From Geobacter argillaceus (lineage in GTDB: Bacteria > Desulfobacterota > Desulfuromonadia > Geobacterales > DSM-12255), in NCBI RefSeq assembly GCF_007830735.1, contig NZ_VLLN01000018.1, positions 1 to 64,000 on the forward strand: DNA of 64,000 nt, written 5' to 3'. The position numbers and the translations under genes are program-made. How positions within the stretch are numbered: the stretch's first letter is position 1; the number at the start of each line of letters is the position of its first letter. Of the stretch, positions 13,878 to 21,726 are shown piece after piece. Under the pieces are notes generated by a model. The model was not told where the DNA came from and made no database searches. It saw only the letters and a program-made list of their open reading frames with translations.

Positions 13878-14840
13878 ATGCGGATGAACCCCCAGCTGTC
13901 AATCCCCATCGTTGCGGTGGTACTCGACCTTATCCTGGGCGATCCCCGCTGGCTACCCCATCCGGTCATCCTGATCGGGAGGATGATCGCTTTTCTGGAG
14001 GGGCTGCTAAGACGGCTCATAGCCAGCGAGCGCCTTGGCGGCATAGTCCTGCTGCTGCTGACCGTTTCACTTACCTACGGCATCGCCCTGGCAGTCGTGA
14101 CAGTGGCCTCAGCCGTGCATCCGTCTGCCGGTATTGCCGTGTCTGCCCTCATGGCCTGGACTGCCCTGGCGGCCCGGTCCCTCCACCGCGAGTCGGGGCT
14201 GGTGGCCGCTGCTGTGGAGCGGGGGGACCTTCCGGAGGCGCGACGCTATCTCTCGTATATCGTTGGCCGGGATACCGCAGATCTCGATGAACCGGAGATC
14301 TGGCGGGCAACGGTGGAAACTGTGGCGGAAAACAGTTCAGACGGCGTCATTGCGCCGCTGTTTTTTCTGCTGCTCGGCGGACCGCCTTTGGCACTGGCCT
14401 ACAAGGCGATCAACACCCTCGACTCCATGGTCGGGTACAAGAACGACCGGTACCTGCGCTTCGGCTGGGCCTCGGCCCGGTGCGACGATCTGGCCAATTA
14501 CCTGCCGGCCAGGCTGACCGGACTGCTGATGGTCCTCGTCGCACCGCTGTGCGGGTATTCCTCCAGGAACAGCTGGCGGATCATGGCGCGGGACGGCCGC
14601 AACCACGCCTCGCCGAACAGCGGTGTCCCGGAGGCGGCAACTGCCGGAGCGCTGGGGGTCCAACTCGGCGGGACAAACAGCTATTTTGGCCGGCCGGTGG
14701 TCAAGCCGACCATCGGCGACCCTGTCAGGCCGCTCGACAGGGTCGCCTGGCGCGGTGCGGTACGGTTGATGTACAGCGCCGAGGGGGTGCTCCTGGCGGG
14801 GTGGCTTGCTGCTATTACTGTCTGGCAGTATTGGAGATGA
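13878..14840 (+). CDS. cbiB: Adenosylcobinamide-phosphate synthase CbiB
   Basis: CbiB is a membrane protein that joins aminopropanol phosphate to adenosylcobyric acid. Its 320 residues have the family motifs LDLILGDPRWLPHPVILIGR, TVAENSSDGVIAPLFF, YKAINTLDSMVGYKN and GRNHASPNSGVPEAATAGAL. Hydrophobic spans lie at about 50-95, 155-175 and the C-terminus. ATG 13878 was chosen; ATG 13884 is also possible. The stop overlaps the cobD start (ATGA). Confidence 0.94.
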   Translation: MRMNPQLSIPIVAVVLDLILGDPRWLPHPVILIGRMIAFLEGLLRRLIASERLGGIVLLLLTVSLTYGIALAVVTVASAVHPSAGIAVSALMAWTALAARSLHRESGLVAAAVERGDLPEARRYLSYIVGRDTADLDEPEIWRATVETVAENSSDGVIAPLFFLLLGGPPLALAYKAINTLDSMVGYKNDRYLRFGWASARCDDLANYLPARLTGLLMVLVAPLCGYSSRNSWRIMARDGRNHASPNSGVPEAATAGALGVQLGGTNSYFGRPVVKPTIGDPVRPLDRVAWRGAVRLMYSAEGVLLAGWLAAITVWQYWR

Positions 14841-15925
14841 GCGGGATGAAACTGTTCGATCACGGGGGAAGGGTCTTTGCCGTTGCCCGGCAATTGGGAG
14901 TGAGCCCGGAGGAAATTCTGGATTTTTCCGCCAGCATCAATCCGCTCGGGATCTCGGTAAAGGTCCGGGATGCGGTTCAGAATGCCCTGGTGCAGGCGGT
15001 GCATTACCCGGACAGCGAGGCCACGGCGTTGCGTCAGGCCCTGGCACTCCATCACGGGCTGGCGACGGAGCAGTTCTGCGTCGGCAACGGCTCCACCGAA
15101 CTTATTTATCTGCTGCCGCGGCTTCTGGAGGGGGGGCGCAAGCGTGCCCTCCTGATTGTGCCGACCTTTTCCGAGTACGGATATGCCCTGCAGCAAGCGG
15201 GTTGGGAGGTGGAGCAACTTGTTCTGTCGGATGATGACGGCTTCGTTCTCCCCCTGGCCGCGCTTGCCGAGAGGCTGAGATCTGGTTGCGATATTCTTTT
15301 TCTCTGTAATCCGGGCAACCCTACCGGCCGGCTCTATCAACGGGACGAAGTGGCGGCAGTGGCCGATCTCTGTCGGGAAGAGGGAACCTTTCTGGTGGTG
15401 GACGAGGCGTTCATGGATTTCTGCGAGGATGAATCGGCCAAGCATCTGGTGGCAGCCGGCGATGCCGGGGTGGTCCTCCGCTCCATGACCAAGTTCTGGG
15501 CACTGCCCGGGCTGCGTCTTGGCTACGCCATGGCATCAGCTGCGGTCACAGCGCGCCTGGCAGCAATCCGGCCTCCCTGGAGCGTTAACCATCTGGCACA
15601 GGCAGCCGGTCTGGCCGCCCTGGCAGACCATGATTACCATCGTCGTACCCTTTCCATGACAGGCTCGGCACGGACTAGCATGGCCGAGCGCCTTGCCGCC
15701 CTTCCTGGGGTCCGGGTATTTCCGGCCGCTGCCAATTACCTGCTGGTGAAGCTACCCGGCAATCTTCCCACCCCGATTCTGCAGGAACGGCTCCTCGGGC
15801 AACGGATGCTGATTCGGGACTGCAGTTCGTTTCAGGGGCTTGGCGAACGGTTTGTGCGGCTGGCGGTGCGTGGTGTCAGAGAAAATGACCTGTTGCTGGC
15901 AGCGATAGAGAAGGAGATCGTGTAG
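14837..15925 (+). CDS. cobD: L-threonine-O-3-phosphate decarboxylase CobD
   Basis: This PLP enzyme of the HisC/aminotransferase-I fold makes (R)-1-aminopropan-2-ol phosphate, the substrate of CbiB. FSASINPLGISV, then GNGSTELIYLLPR, FLCNPGNPTGRLY and the PLP-lysine site RSMTKFWALPGLRLGY are visible. An in-frame extension back to 14480 runs through cbiB and is rejected. ATG 14837 overlaps the cbiB stop. It is the last gene of the operon and is followed by a terminator. Confidence 0.92.
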   Translation: MSGMKLFDHGGRVFAVARQLGVSPEEILDFSASINPLGISVKVRDAVQNALVQAVHYPDSEATALRQALALHHGLATEQFCVGNGSTELIYLLPRLLEGGRKRALLIVPTFSEYGYALQQAGWEVEQLVLSDDDGFVLPLAALAERLRSGCDILFLCNPGNPTGRLYQRDEVAAVADLCREEGTFLVVDEAFMDFCEDESAKHLVAAGDAGVVLRSMTKFWALPGLRLGYAMASAAVTARLAAIRPPWSVNHLAQAAGLAALADHDYHRRTLSMTGSARTSMAERLAALPGVRVFPAAANYLLVKLPGNLPTPILQERLLGQRMLIRDCSSFQGLGERFVRLAVRGVRENDLLLAAIEKEIV

Positions 15926-15940
15926 GCTGGAAAAAAGAAA

Positions 15941-15964
15941 AGGGCCGCGTTCGCAGCCCTTTTT
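15941..15964. terminator. Bidirectional intrinsic terminator after cobD
   Basis: AGGGCCGCG and CGCAGCCCT pair with one mismatch around a TT loop, followed by TTTT. An A-rich tract upstream gives a T-run on the minus strand, so it can also stop the converging PilZ transcript. Confidence 0.75.
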
Positions 15965-15983
15965 GGCGTCAGATTCTTTCTCT

Positions 15984-16331
15984 CTAGGCAGCTGTGCAGG
16001 CGAGACAGTCTGTTCCGGGCGTGGCGCTGGTGCCGGCTCCTGAGTTGAGGGTGTGGACCAGGGATTTGGTGTCGATTTTCTGGAAGCTGAGGCCGATTCC
16101 CTGCTCGTCGCAACGAACCACTTTGCCGTCAATACCGAACGACATGTCCCCTGAATCACCGTTGAAGTAGACGGTGACCTGAACTGTTTCGTTGAGGTCA
16201 ATCTGCTGGTCTGTTTTGACGAACAACCCTTTAAGGCTCAGGTTTTCCACCTCGCCCCTGAAGGCCCGCCCCTGAAAGGTTATCAGGGCGGTAGTCCGAC
16301 AATCAACCCTTTCAAATTGTCTTTTTTTCAC
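15984..16331 (-). CDS. PilZ-domain protein (c-di-GMP binding)
   Basis: This is a single PilZ domain of 115 residues. RQFER fits the RxxxR motif and NLSLKG fits [DN]xSxxG, the two c-di-GMP contacts. Such proteins relay c-di-GMP levels to motility or surface processes. GTG 16331 is preferred over an upstream GTG at 16361 because AAGGAG lies about 8 nt before it. A C-terminal tail ends in DCLACTAA, a CxxC pair outside the domain and unusual for PilZ. It is last in a minus-strand operon with GGDEF, HDOD and HD-GYP-N-like genes. Confidence 0.85.
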   Translation of the reverse strand: MKKRQFERVDCRTTALITFQGRAFRGEVENLSLKGLFVKTDQQIDLNETVQVTVYFNGDSGDMSFGIDGKVVRCDEQGIGLSFQKIDTKSLVHTLNSGAGTSATPGTDCLACTAA

Positions 16332-16410
16332 CGGTAAGGCTCCTTCCGCTTCTTGCGGCACGAGGTAATGGCTCTGTTATCGACGCCGCTTTCAGATTCT
16401 TTAGAGGAAA

Positions 16411-17331
16411 TCACCAGCGTTTGTCAATAACATAACTGCTTTCGCTGCTGCGCTTGGCCAGCTTCTTCAGTTCGGCCGCCACTTCGGTGAGCTTTCCGTA
16501 GTGCAGAATGCGGGGAGAGTCGGTGGGGACAACGGCAATGGAGATACTCAGGAGGGGGATCTTTTCTTCCTGGCCTTTCCGGTTACAGGCCATGAAAAAA
16601 CCATCAGCCTTGGCTACGTCATCGAACAGTTCATCGGCGATCTGCCCGAAGTTGCTGATGATTGTTTTGCAGACCGGCTCAGACTGCTCCGTGGGGACGA
16701 TGAATACGAAATCGTCGCCGCCGATGTGACCGCAGAAACCGCCGCCCGACTCTTTGACGGCGTTGAACATGATTCTGGCCAGCATCCGGAGCACTTCGTC
16801 GCCATGGGAAAAGCCATACACGTCGTTGTATGGTTTGAAATTGTTGATATCGATGTAGCAGACTGCCATCGGTGTTCCCATGACCGCTTCCACTGCCCGC
16901 TGAATAGAGGCGTTGCCCGGAAGCCTGGTCAGTGGGTTGTTGTCGAAAATCCGCTCGATGCGTCCCATGGCGAGCTGAATGCGGCTGAAGAGTTCAGAAT
17001 ATTTGATCGGCAGGGTGATAAAATCATCCAGTGGTGTGGCGCTCCAATCCATTTCCTCTGCGGACATCTCGGTCAGGATGCCGATGATCGGGATGGTGCT
17101 GAAAAAACTGTCCCCCCTGATGGTCTTGACGATCTTGTCACCCTCGTCGGTCGAAGACGAAGACAGGTCGAGGATGATCAGGTCCGGCGGATCGGAGTAA
17201 ATCATGCCGATGACGTTGGCGAAACTCGGGAGAAGGATGACCTGATAATCTTTGCTCTGCAGCCGTAGCCGGAGATGGGCGGCGAGTTGCTGATCGCCGG
17301 AAATGAGGGTTATTCGGAGGTTAGAGCGCAT
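16411..17331 (-). CDS. Response regulator with GGDEF domain (variant GGDDF)
   Basis: Residues 1-120 form a receiver with LIILDLSSSS holding the likely phospho-Asp. Residues about 135-300 form a GGDEF domain: YIDINNFKPYNDVYGF, then GDEVLRML and HIGGDDFVFIVP. The base-contacting Asn and Asp (YND, GDEV) are kept, so this is not the Hypr type that makes cGAMP. The fourth signature residue is Asp rather than the catalytic Glu, which may lower activity. The start overlaps the HDOD stop by 11 bp, so the two are coupled. Confidence 0.85.
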   Translation of the reverse strand: MRSNLRITLISGDQQLAAHLRLRLQSKDYQVILLPSFANVIGMIYSDPPDLIILDLSSSSTDEGDKIVKTIRGDSFFSTIPIIGILTEMSAEEMDWSATPLDDFITLPIKYSELFSRIQLAMGRIERIFDNNPLTRLPGNASIQRAVEAVMGTPMAVCYIDINNFKPYNDVYGFSHGDEVLRMLARIMFNAVKESGGGFCGHIGGDDFVFIVPTEQSEPVCKTIISNFGQIADELFDDVAKADGFFMACNRKGQEEKIPLLSISIAVVPTDSPRILHYGKLTEVAAELKKLAKRSSESSYVIDKRW

Positions 17332-18175
17332 CGGCCGATTGCAGCTCCAGAGTGAAGTTTTTTACTTCCACCATTTTGTCTTCCAGTTCCTCGATGATGT
17401 CCCTGAGGATGACATCGTTCAGGTTGAGCCGTTGCCAGGCCAGTTCGCTGAGCGGGTGGACAACGTCATCACCGCTGAACCCAAAACCGCTTGCCTTGAT
17501 GAGGATATCAGCCAGATGGACGACGCTTGCCTTCACCTGGTGATTGCCGGCCTTTTCTACGTTGTGGTGACAGGCTATCGGCTCGATCAGTTTGTCCGGC
17601 AGAAACCAGTACTTGGCAAGCCATCCCCCGACCTCAGCGTGATCTATGCCGAACAGTTCCAACTCGGCTTCCTGAAAATAGTTCTCGTCATTCTGTATTG
17701 AACTTAGAAGTTGAGAGTACTCATCGGGAAACTTTATCTTCATTATCACCTTGCCGATGTCGTGGAGAAGGGCGGCGGTGGAGATTTCTTCGCAATCGGG
17801 GAGCCGGAGCCTTTTGGCGATAATGTTGGCAGCCACCCCTGCCCCCAGGGAGTGTTCCCAGAGGCCAAGCACGCTCTTCTCCATGATCTCGAAGATCGAA
17901 GAGCTGAGGGCAAGACTCTTTACTACATCCACACCGAGAAGGATCATGGCATTGGAGATGGTGGACACCCGGTAGAAACCATACGACGGCGAGTTTGCCA
18001 GCCTCAGGACCCGTGCTGACAGCACCTGGTCGGAGGAGACCATCCGCGCCATTTCCTGGATCGAGGCCTTGTCGCTCATCGACATGGCGTTCAATTTGCC
18101 GATGATCGCCGGGATGGTCGGCAGCGATCTGGTGTCCTTGATAACGGCCAGAATTTCGGAGCGCCTATCTGACAT
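17321..18175 (-). CDS. HDOD-domain signalling protein
   Basis: The 284 residues are dominated by an HDOD domain, an HD-related output domain lacking most catalytic metal ligands: LPTIPAIIGKLNAM, VLRLANSPSYGF, SNAMILLGVDVVKSLAL, TAALLHDIGKV and IEPIACHHN. ATG 18175 was chosen because GGAGGG lies 11 nt upstream; an extension to 18223 would run further into the previous gene. HDOD proteins often scaffold c-di-GMP or chemotaxis complexes. It is placed between an HD-GYP-N-like gene and a GGDEF regulator, both overlapping. Confidence 0.85.
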   Translation of the reverse strand: MSDRRSEILAVIKDTRSLPTIPAIIGKLNAMSMSDKASIQEMARMVSSDQVLSARVLRLANSPSYGFYRVSTISNAMILLGVDVVKSLALSSSIFEIMEKSVLGLWEHSLGAGVAANIIAKRLRLPDCEEISTAALLHDIGKVIMKIKFPDEYSQLLSSIQNDENYFQEAELELFGIDHAEVGGWLAKYWFLPDKLIEPIACHHNVEKAGNHQVKASVVHLADILIKASGFGFSGDDVVHPLSELAWQRLNLNDVILRDIIEELEDKMVEVKNFTLELQSADAL

Positions 18176-18500
18176 TCTGCGCCGATCCCTCCATGGAATT
18201 GATGATGCAGTCACGGTAGACATCCTTGATAGCTTGCATCCGCGGGTGGTCGTCTAGTCTGCGGAAGCGATGGTCGAGGTCTGCCAGGAGTTCCTCCAGG
18301 GTTTTGTCCCCTTCCAGCCATAGGGGGTGGCCCTCAACGATGATGCTTTGCACTCCCATATTTTGTAACCGCATGATGAGCGGGGCGGTCAGTTCCACTC
18401 CTTTGCCGCACAGGGGCGATCCATTGGGATTATCCGGACGGACCACATCTTTGGCCAGGGTCATTCCCGGTTGGGACTGAGAAATGGGAATGTTCTGCAT
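18165..18500 (-). CDS. Stand-alone HD-GYP N-terminal-like domain protein
   Basis: This protein has 111 residues. The first 60 (QSQPGMTLAKDV, SPLCGKGVELTAPLIMRLQN, MGVQSIIVEG) match the small domain that precedes HD-GYP phosphodiesterase domains in many proteins. There is no HD-GYP domain here; the rest is helical (LEELLADLDHRFRRL). GGAGAGGAAAG precedes ATG 18500. It overlaps the HDOD gene, so the two may form a split or partner pair. The exact role is unknown. Confidence 0.75.
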   Translation of the reverse strand: MQNIPISQSQPGMTLAKDVVRPDNPNGSPLCGKGVELTAPLIMRLQNMGVQSIIVEGHPLWLEGDKTLEELLADLDHRFRRLDDHPRMQAIKDVYRDCIINSMEGSAQNVR

Positions 18501-18607
18501 CTTTCCTCTCCCGTGTATCGGTATTGTATCGGGCCTAAATTGTACAGAATTTTTGGGGAATTACAACAATGGCGTGAGTGGTCCGGCTAAAATAAGCCTG
18601 CAATGAA

Positions 18608-18643
18608 AAGCCGTGCTGGTGATGTTCCACCAAAGCACGGCTT
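18608..18643 (-). terminator. Terminator downstream of the Fis-like gene
   Basis: AAGCCGTGCT (18608-18617) pairs with AGCACGGCTT (18634-18643), extended inward by GGT/ACC with a one-base bulge. On the minus strand it is followed by TTTCATT, suiting the gene ending at 18699. Confidence 0.6.
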
Positions 18644-18698
18644 GCAAAAGCAAGAGACTGAAAAGATGCGGCAAGGGAAGCGTTCCCTCGCCGCTTGG

Positions 18699-19169
18699 TC
18701 AGGCTGCCCGTTTTTTCGGACTGAGACCACATAGGACTATTTCACGTTCCAGCTTTTCCCGGGTCAGGCCCAGGGCTTTGCATATCGACTCTTTATTGCA
18801 GTGGTATTTCTCCATTGCCATCAGGATGAGCGCCTTTTTCAGGGCGCTGGACAGTTTGTCCAGCACGTTTTTCTGGGTCGTGGCTGCCACCACGGTGAAA
18901 AATGGCTCCAGGTGCTGTTCGAAAAGGCGGGCATTGTCTTCCACTTTGTTGCGTGCATTTGCTTCCATGGCTTCCACCCTGACACAGTTGGTAATAAAAT
19001 CGGTCATGTTGGTCTGTACGTAGCGAAGTGTTTCAGCATGATTGTCAATGGTAATGACAGTTTTCACCGGTATTGACTGAATGGCGCTCTTTTTCGTCAT
19101 GATCATTTCGATCAGTCTGAAGTCACACTCTCCAGCTTTGTCTTCATGTATTCGGCATCTATATCCCAC
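18699..19169 (-). CDS. Unknown protein with Fis-like C-terminal helix-turn-helix
   Basis: This 156-residue protein ends in CNKESICKALGLTREKLERE, which resembles the Fis-type HTH at the end of sigma-54 activators. The middle is helical and partly amphipathic (VRVEAMEANARNKV, ALKKALILMAMEKY). GTG 19169 is chosen because AGGAGGA lies 6 nt upstream; ATG 19193 overlaps that Shine-Dalgarno. It lies 29 bp downstream of the cytochrome gene on the same strand. It could be a DNA-binding regulator; no sensory or ATPase domain is present. Confidence 0.65.
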   Translation of the reverse strand: MGYRCRIHEDKAGECDFRLIEMIMTKKSAIQSIPVKTVITIDNHAETLRYVQTNMTDFITNCVRVEAMEANARNKVEDNARLFEQHLEPFFTVVAATTQKNVLDKLSSALKKALILMAMEKYHCNKESICKALGLTREKLEREIVLCGLSPKKRAA

Positions 19170-19198
19170 GGCGGTTCCTCCTATCCTATACATCTGAC

Positions 19199-19777
19199 CT
19201 ATCGTACGTGGCAGGCCAGGCAGAGTTGACTTTGATCCAATCCAACAATCAGGTGCTTTTGTTCGGGATTGAGCGGATTATGGCAGCTCAGGCAGCCAAC
19301 GCGACCGTTTACCAACACCATGTCGTTGTTGAGGGAGACCTGGTCCCGCAGGCTTCCGGGTTTTGCGTAGGATGCGCTGCCGTAGTGCATGCCGATCGGA
19401 TGGGGGCCCATGACCATTTGTATGTTGTTAGTCCGACCAGTGTCGTTCTTGAAGCGGATATCGTGCAATGTGGCGCTGATCCCGTCGTGGCAGGTGATAC
19501 AGTCGAAAGAAATCGGGTCGAGCTCGATGCGTTCACCTTTGTACATGAAGGCTATGCTTTCAGAGCCCATCTCGTCATATGCAGAAATGGCGGCGTCTTT
19601 AATTCTTTTGATCTGGGCAGAATAAATGTCCCGTTGTCCCGGAAGTGCCAACTGGGTGCTGTAGGTGCATCTTCCGTCGTCTGCGTGTGCGGTACTGATT
19701 TCGGTCAAACAGGTCAGGGTGCACAGGATGGCAGCTGTGAAGCGACCGGCAGCTTGAAATGCGCTTGTGATGGTCAT
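19199..19777 (-). CDS. Periplasmic c-type cytochrome with three CXXCH motifs
   Basis: The 192-residue precursor has a Sec signal (MTITSAFQAAGRFTAAILCT, cleavage near STAHA). CITCH, CLSCH and CLACH bind three c-type hemes covalently in the periplasm. Extra histidines (PHPIGMHYG, HDIRF) could be distal ligands. The spacing is like doubled-CXXCH cytochromes of metal-reducing bacteria. ATG 19777 follows AAGGGG; upstream in-frame codons lack both Shine-Dalgarno and signal features. The electron partner is unknown. Confidence 0.85.
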   Translation of the reverse strand: MTITSAFQAAGRFTAAILCTLTCLTEISTAHADDGRCTYSTQLALPGQRDIYSAQIKRIKDAAISAYDEMGSESIAFMYKGERIELDPISFDCITCHDGISATLHDIRFKNDTGRTNNIQMVMGPHPIGMHYGSASYAKPGSLRDQVSLNNDMVLVNGRVGCLSCHNPLNPEQKHLIVGLDQSQLCLACHVR

Positions 19778-20127
19778 TGCGTGCCCCTTTCGTGGTATGT
19801 TGCCTTCCGGTATTACAAAAACGGTACCATCTGTGTCACGATCTGAAAATAGTTTGTAACATGTTAACATTGAAGGATAAATGCCGTGATAACGCTTTGC
19901 CGTAAAGTGTTTTTGGACGTGCTGTGCTGGTAAAGAGGTGAACAGGGTGAAAAGATTAAAATGGATAAAGTTGTTGTAATTAAAGGCGTTATGCCTTGTT
20001 GGTCGGTTTTGTGATTTTGAACACCCATATTTGTATCTGCGTGTACCTGGTAGCGTTGACCGGCAGGTGCGTTAAAATATCATCAAAGGGCTATATATTT
20101 GTCCGTTGTCAGGAAGGAGGCGCGTGG
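19778..20127. other. Divergent intergenic region, AT-richer, no gene seen
   Basis: The region separates the minus-strand cytochrome from the plus-strand NDUFA9-like gene. It holds a probable promoter for the latter (20056-20083). I searched by eye for a c-di-GMP (GEMM) riboswitch upstream of the cytochrome and did not find its conserved segments. Confidence 0.5.
20056..20083 (+). promoter_or_regulatory. Likely sigma-70 promoter for the NDUFA9-like gene
   Basis: TTGACC (20056-20061) and TATCAT (20078-20083) each match consensus at 5 of 6 and are 16 bp apart. The gene starts at 20128 with GGAAGGAGG ahead of it. Confidence 0.5.
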
Positions 20128-21009
20128 ATGAAGATTTTTGCCAGCGGCAGCACCGGATTTGTGGGTGGCCATCTCTGTGCGGAGCTCCTGGGACGTGGCC
20201 ACCAGCTGAGGCTGCTGACCCATCAGCGGCAGACTTCGTATGTGGCGGGGGTTGAGATGATTGCCGGGGATGTGACCCGGTCTGAAAGCTATGTCGAGGC
20301 GTTGCGGGGGTGCGACGCGGTTGTCAATCTGGTGGGGATTATCCGCGAGTTTCCAGGTCGGGGGATAACATTCGACCGCCTCCATGTTGAGGCAGCGCGG
20401 GCCATGGTGGCAGCTGTCCGCCAGTCCGGGGTCAAGCGGTACCTGCAGATGTCGGCACTGGGGGCGCGCCCCGGCGCCATCTCCCGCTACCACCAGACAA
20501 AATTTCAGTCAGAAGAACTGGTCCGTGCGTCCGGACTCGATTTCACCATTTTCCGGCCATCCCTCATTTTCGGCCAGGGCGATGCTTTCGTGAACATGCT
20601 GGCGGGATACATCCGGTCTTACCCGGCCGTGCCGGTAATCGGCGATGGCCGGTATCAGCTACAGCCCATCAGCGTCGACGACGTTGCGCGCTGTTTCGCC
20701 GTTGCTCTGGAGATGCCGGAAACCATCGGCCATACCTTTGAGCTCTGCGGCCCGGACCGCTTTTCCTACAATGAACTGCTGGACGTCATCGGCCGGGTTC
20801 TGGGCAAAGCGCGGGTTTTGAAGGTGCCGAATCCGCTTGGTCTCATGAAATTGGTGGTCCCGCTATTCCAGAGGTTTTCGTTTTTTCCGCTGACCATGGA
20901 TCAACTGACTATGTTGACGGAGGGAAATGTGTGTGGCGGTGAATGGCGAAAGACATTCGGTTTTGAGCCGGAGGGATTTGAGGCGGCAATAAGAAGGTAT
21001 CTCCATTGA
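20128..21009 (+). CDS. NDUFA9-like NAD(P)-binding epimerase/reductase
   Basis: This 293-residue atypical short-chain dehydrogenase begins MKIFASGSTGFVGGHL, an NAD(P) Rossmann fingerprint. VNLVGIIREFPGRGITFD, then QMSALGARPGAISRYHQTKF and FRPSLIFGQGDAFVNML place it in the family of the complex I 39-kDa/NDUFA9 subunit and related epimerases. The catalytic Tyr-x-x-x-Lys is replaced by YHQTK. ATG 20128 has a near-perfect Shine-Dalgarno 7 nt upstream. It is a monocistronic unit; a role in lipid or quinone metabolism is only inferred. Confidence 0.82.
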   Translation: MKIFASGSTGFVGGHLCAELLGRGHQLRLLTHQRQTSYVAGVEMIAGDVTRSESYVEALRGCDAVVNLVGIIREFPGRGITFDRLHVEAARAMVAAVRQSGVKRYLQMSALGARPGAISRYHQTKFQSEELVRASGLDFTIFRPSLIFGQGDAFVNMLAGYIRSYPAVPVIGDGRYQLQPISVDDVARCFAVALEMPETIGHTFELCGPDRFSYNELLDVIGRVLGKARVLKVPNPLGLMKLVVPLFQRFSFFPLTMDQLTMLTEGNVCGGEWRKTFGFEPEGFEAAIRRYLH

Positions 21010-21027
21010 TTAACCACGGGTGCAGGG

Positions 21028-21711
21028 TCAGAAAAGGCCTCGTTCAACGAAACTGACATAGGCGTTGTCGCCGACGATTATGTGGTCCAGGACGCGAATG
21101 CCGAGCAGTTCGCCGGCCTCCTTCAGCCGTTTGGAAATCTCCAGGTCTTCTCTGCTCGGGGTTGGGTCGCCACTCGGGTGGTTATGGACCAGAATGACGG
21201 CTGCAGCCGATTCCCTCACCGCGGGGTTGAAGACCTCCCGGGGATGAACGATGCTTTGGTTCAGGGATCCTTCGGAAATCTGTACCTCGCGCAGAATCCT
21301 GTTTTTCCCGTCCAGGAGAAGGATCAGAAAATACTCTTTGCGGCGGTCTCTAAAGCGGTAGTGGAAATGCTGGAAGACCTGGGACGGGGTTGTGAAACGC
21401 TCCAGGTTTGCCAGTCGGGCGGTGTTTATCCGCTGCGCAAGGGTGAGTGCCGCCAGCACTGACGCCGCTTTTGCCGGTCCGGCACCCTTGATGGCGCAGA
21501 TTTCGGCCATGGTGGCGCCCGCAATATTGCGCAGATCGCCGAATTCCTTGAGGATATTCCTTCCCAGGTCGATGGCGCTTTGTCGAGAAGCGTGGTCACC
21601 GGAGCGGATGATGAGGGCGAGGAGTTCGGCGTCGCTCAGCGCATCGGGGCCGAACTTGTGCATTTTTTCCCTGGGACGCTCGTCCTCAGGCCAGTTGGTG
21701 ATGGGTGGCAC
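21028..21711 (-). CDS. radC: RadC family protein (JAMM/MPN fold)
   Basis: This 227-residue protein carries the full RadC signature: HNHPSGDPTPSREDL supplies the JAMM metal ligands, and an N-terminal helix-hairpin-helix (MAEICAIKGAGPAKAASVLA) suggests DNA binding. Despite its name, the family's role in repair is not settled. GTG 21711 is preceded by GGAGG. It is convergent with the NDUFA9-like gene, 18 bp away, and co-directional with uppP upstream. Confidence 0.93.
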   Translation of the reverse strand: MPPITNWPEDERPREKMHKFGPDALSDAELLALIIRSGDHASRQSAIDLGRNILKEFGDLRNIAGATMAEICAIKGAGPAKAASVLAALTLAQRINTARLANLERFTTPSQVFQHFHYRFRDRRKEYFLILLLDGKNRILREVQISEGSLNQSIVHPREVFNPAVRESAAAVILVHNHPSGDPTPSREDLEISKRLKEAGELLGIRVLDHIIVGDNAYVSFVERGLF

Positions 21712-21726
21712 GGCACCTCCCTGTCT

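Noticed and set aside
14480-14836. In-frame N-terminal extension of cobD
   Set aside because: It lies inside cbiB and lacks family sequence; ATG 14837 overlaps the cbiB stop.
19778-19920. c-di-GMP (GEMM) riboswitch upstream of the cytochrome
   Set aside because: A GCAAAGCG-like string is present on the minus strand, but the paired P1-P3 segments and conserved loops are not.
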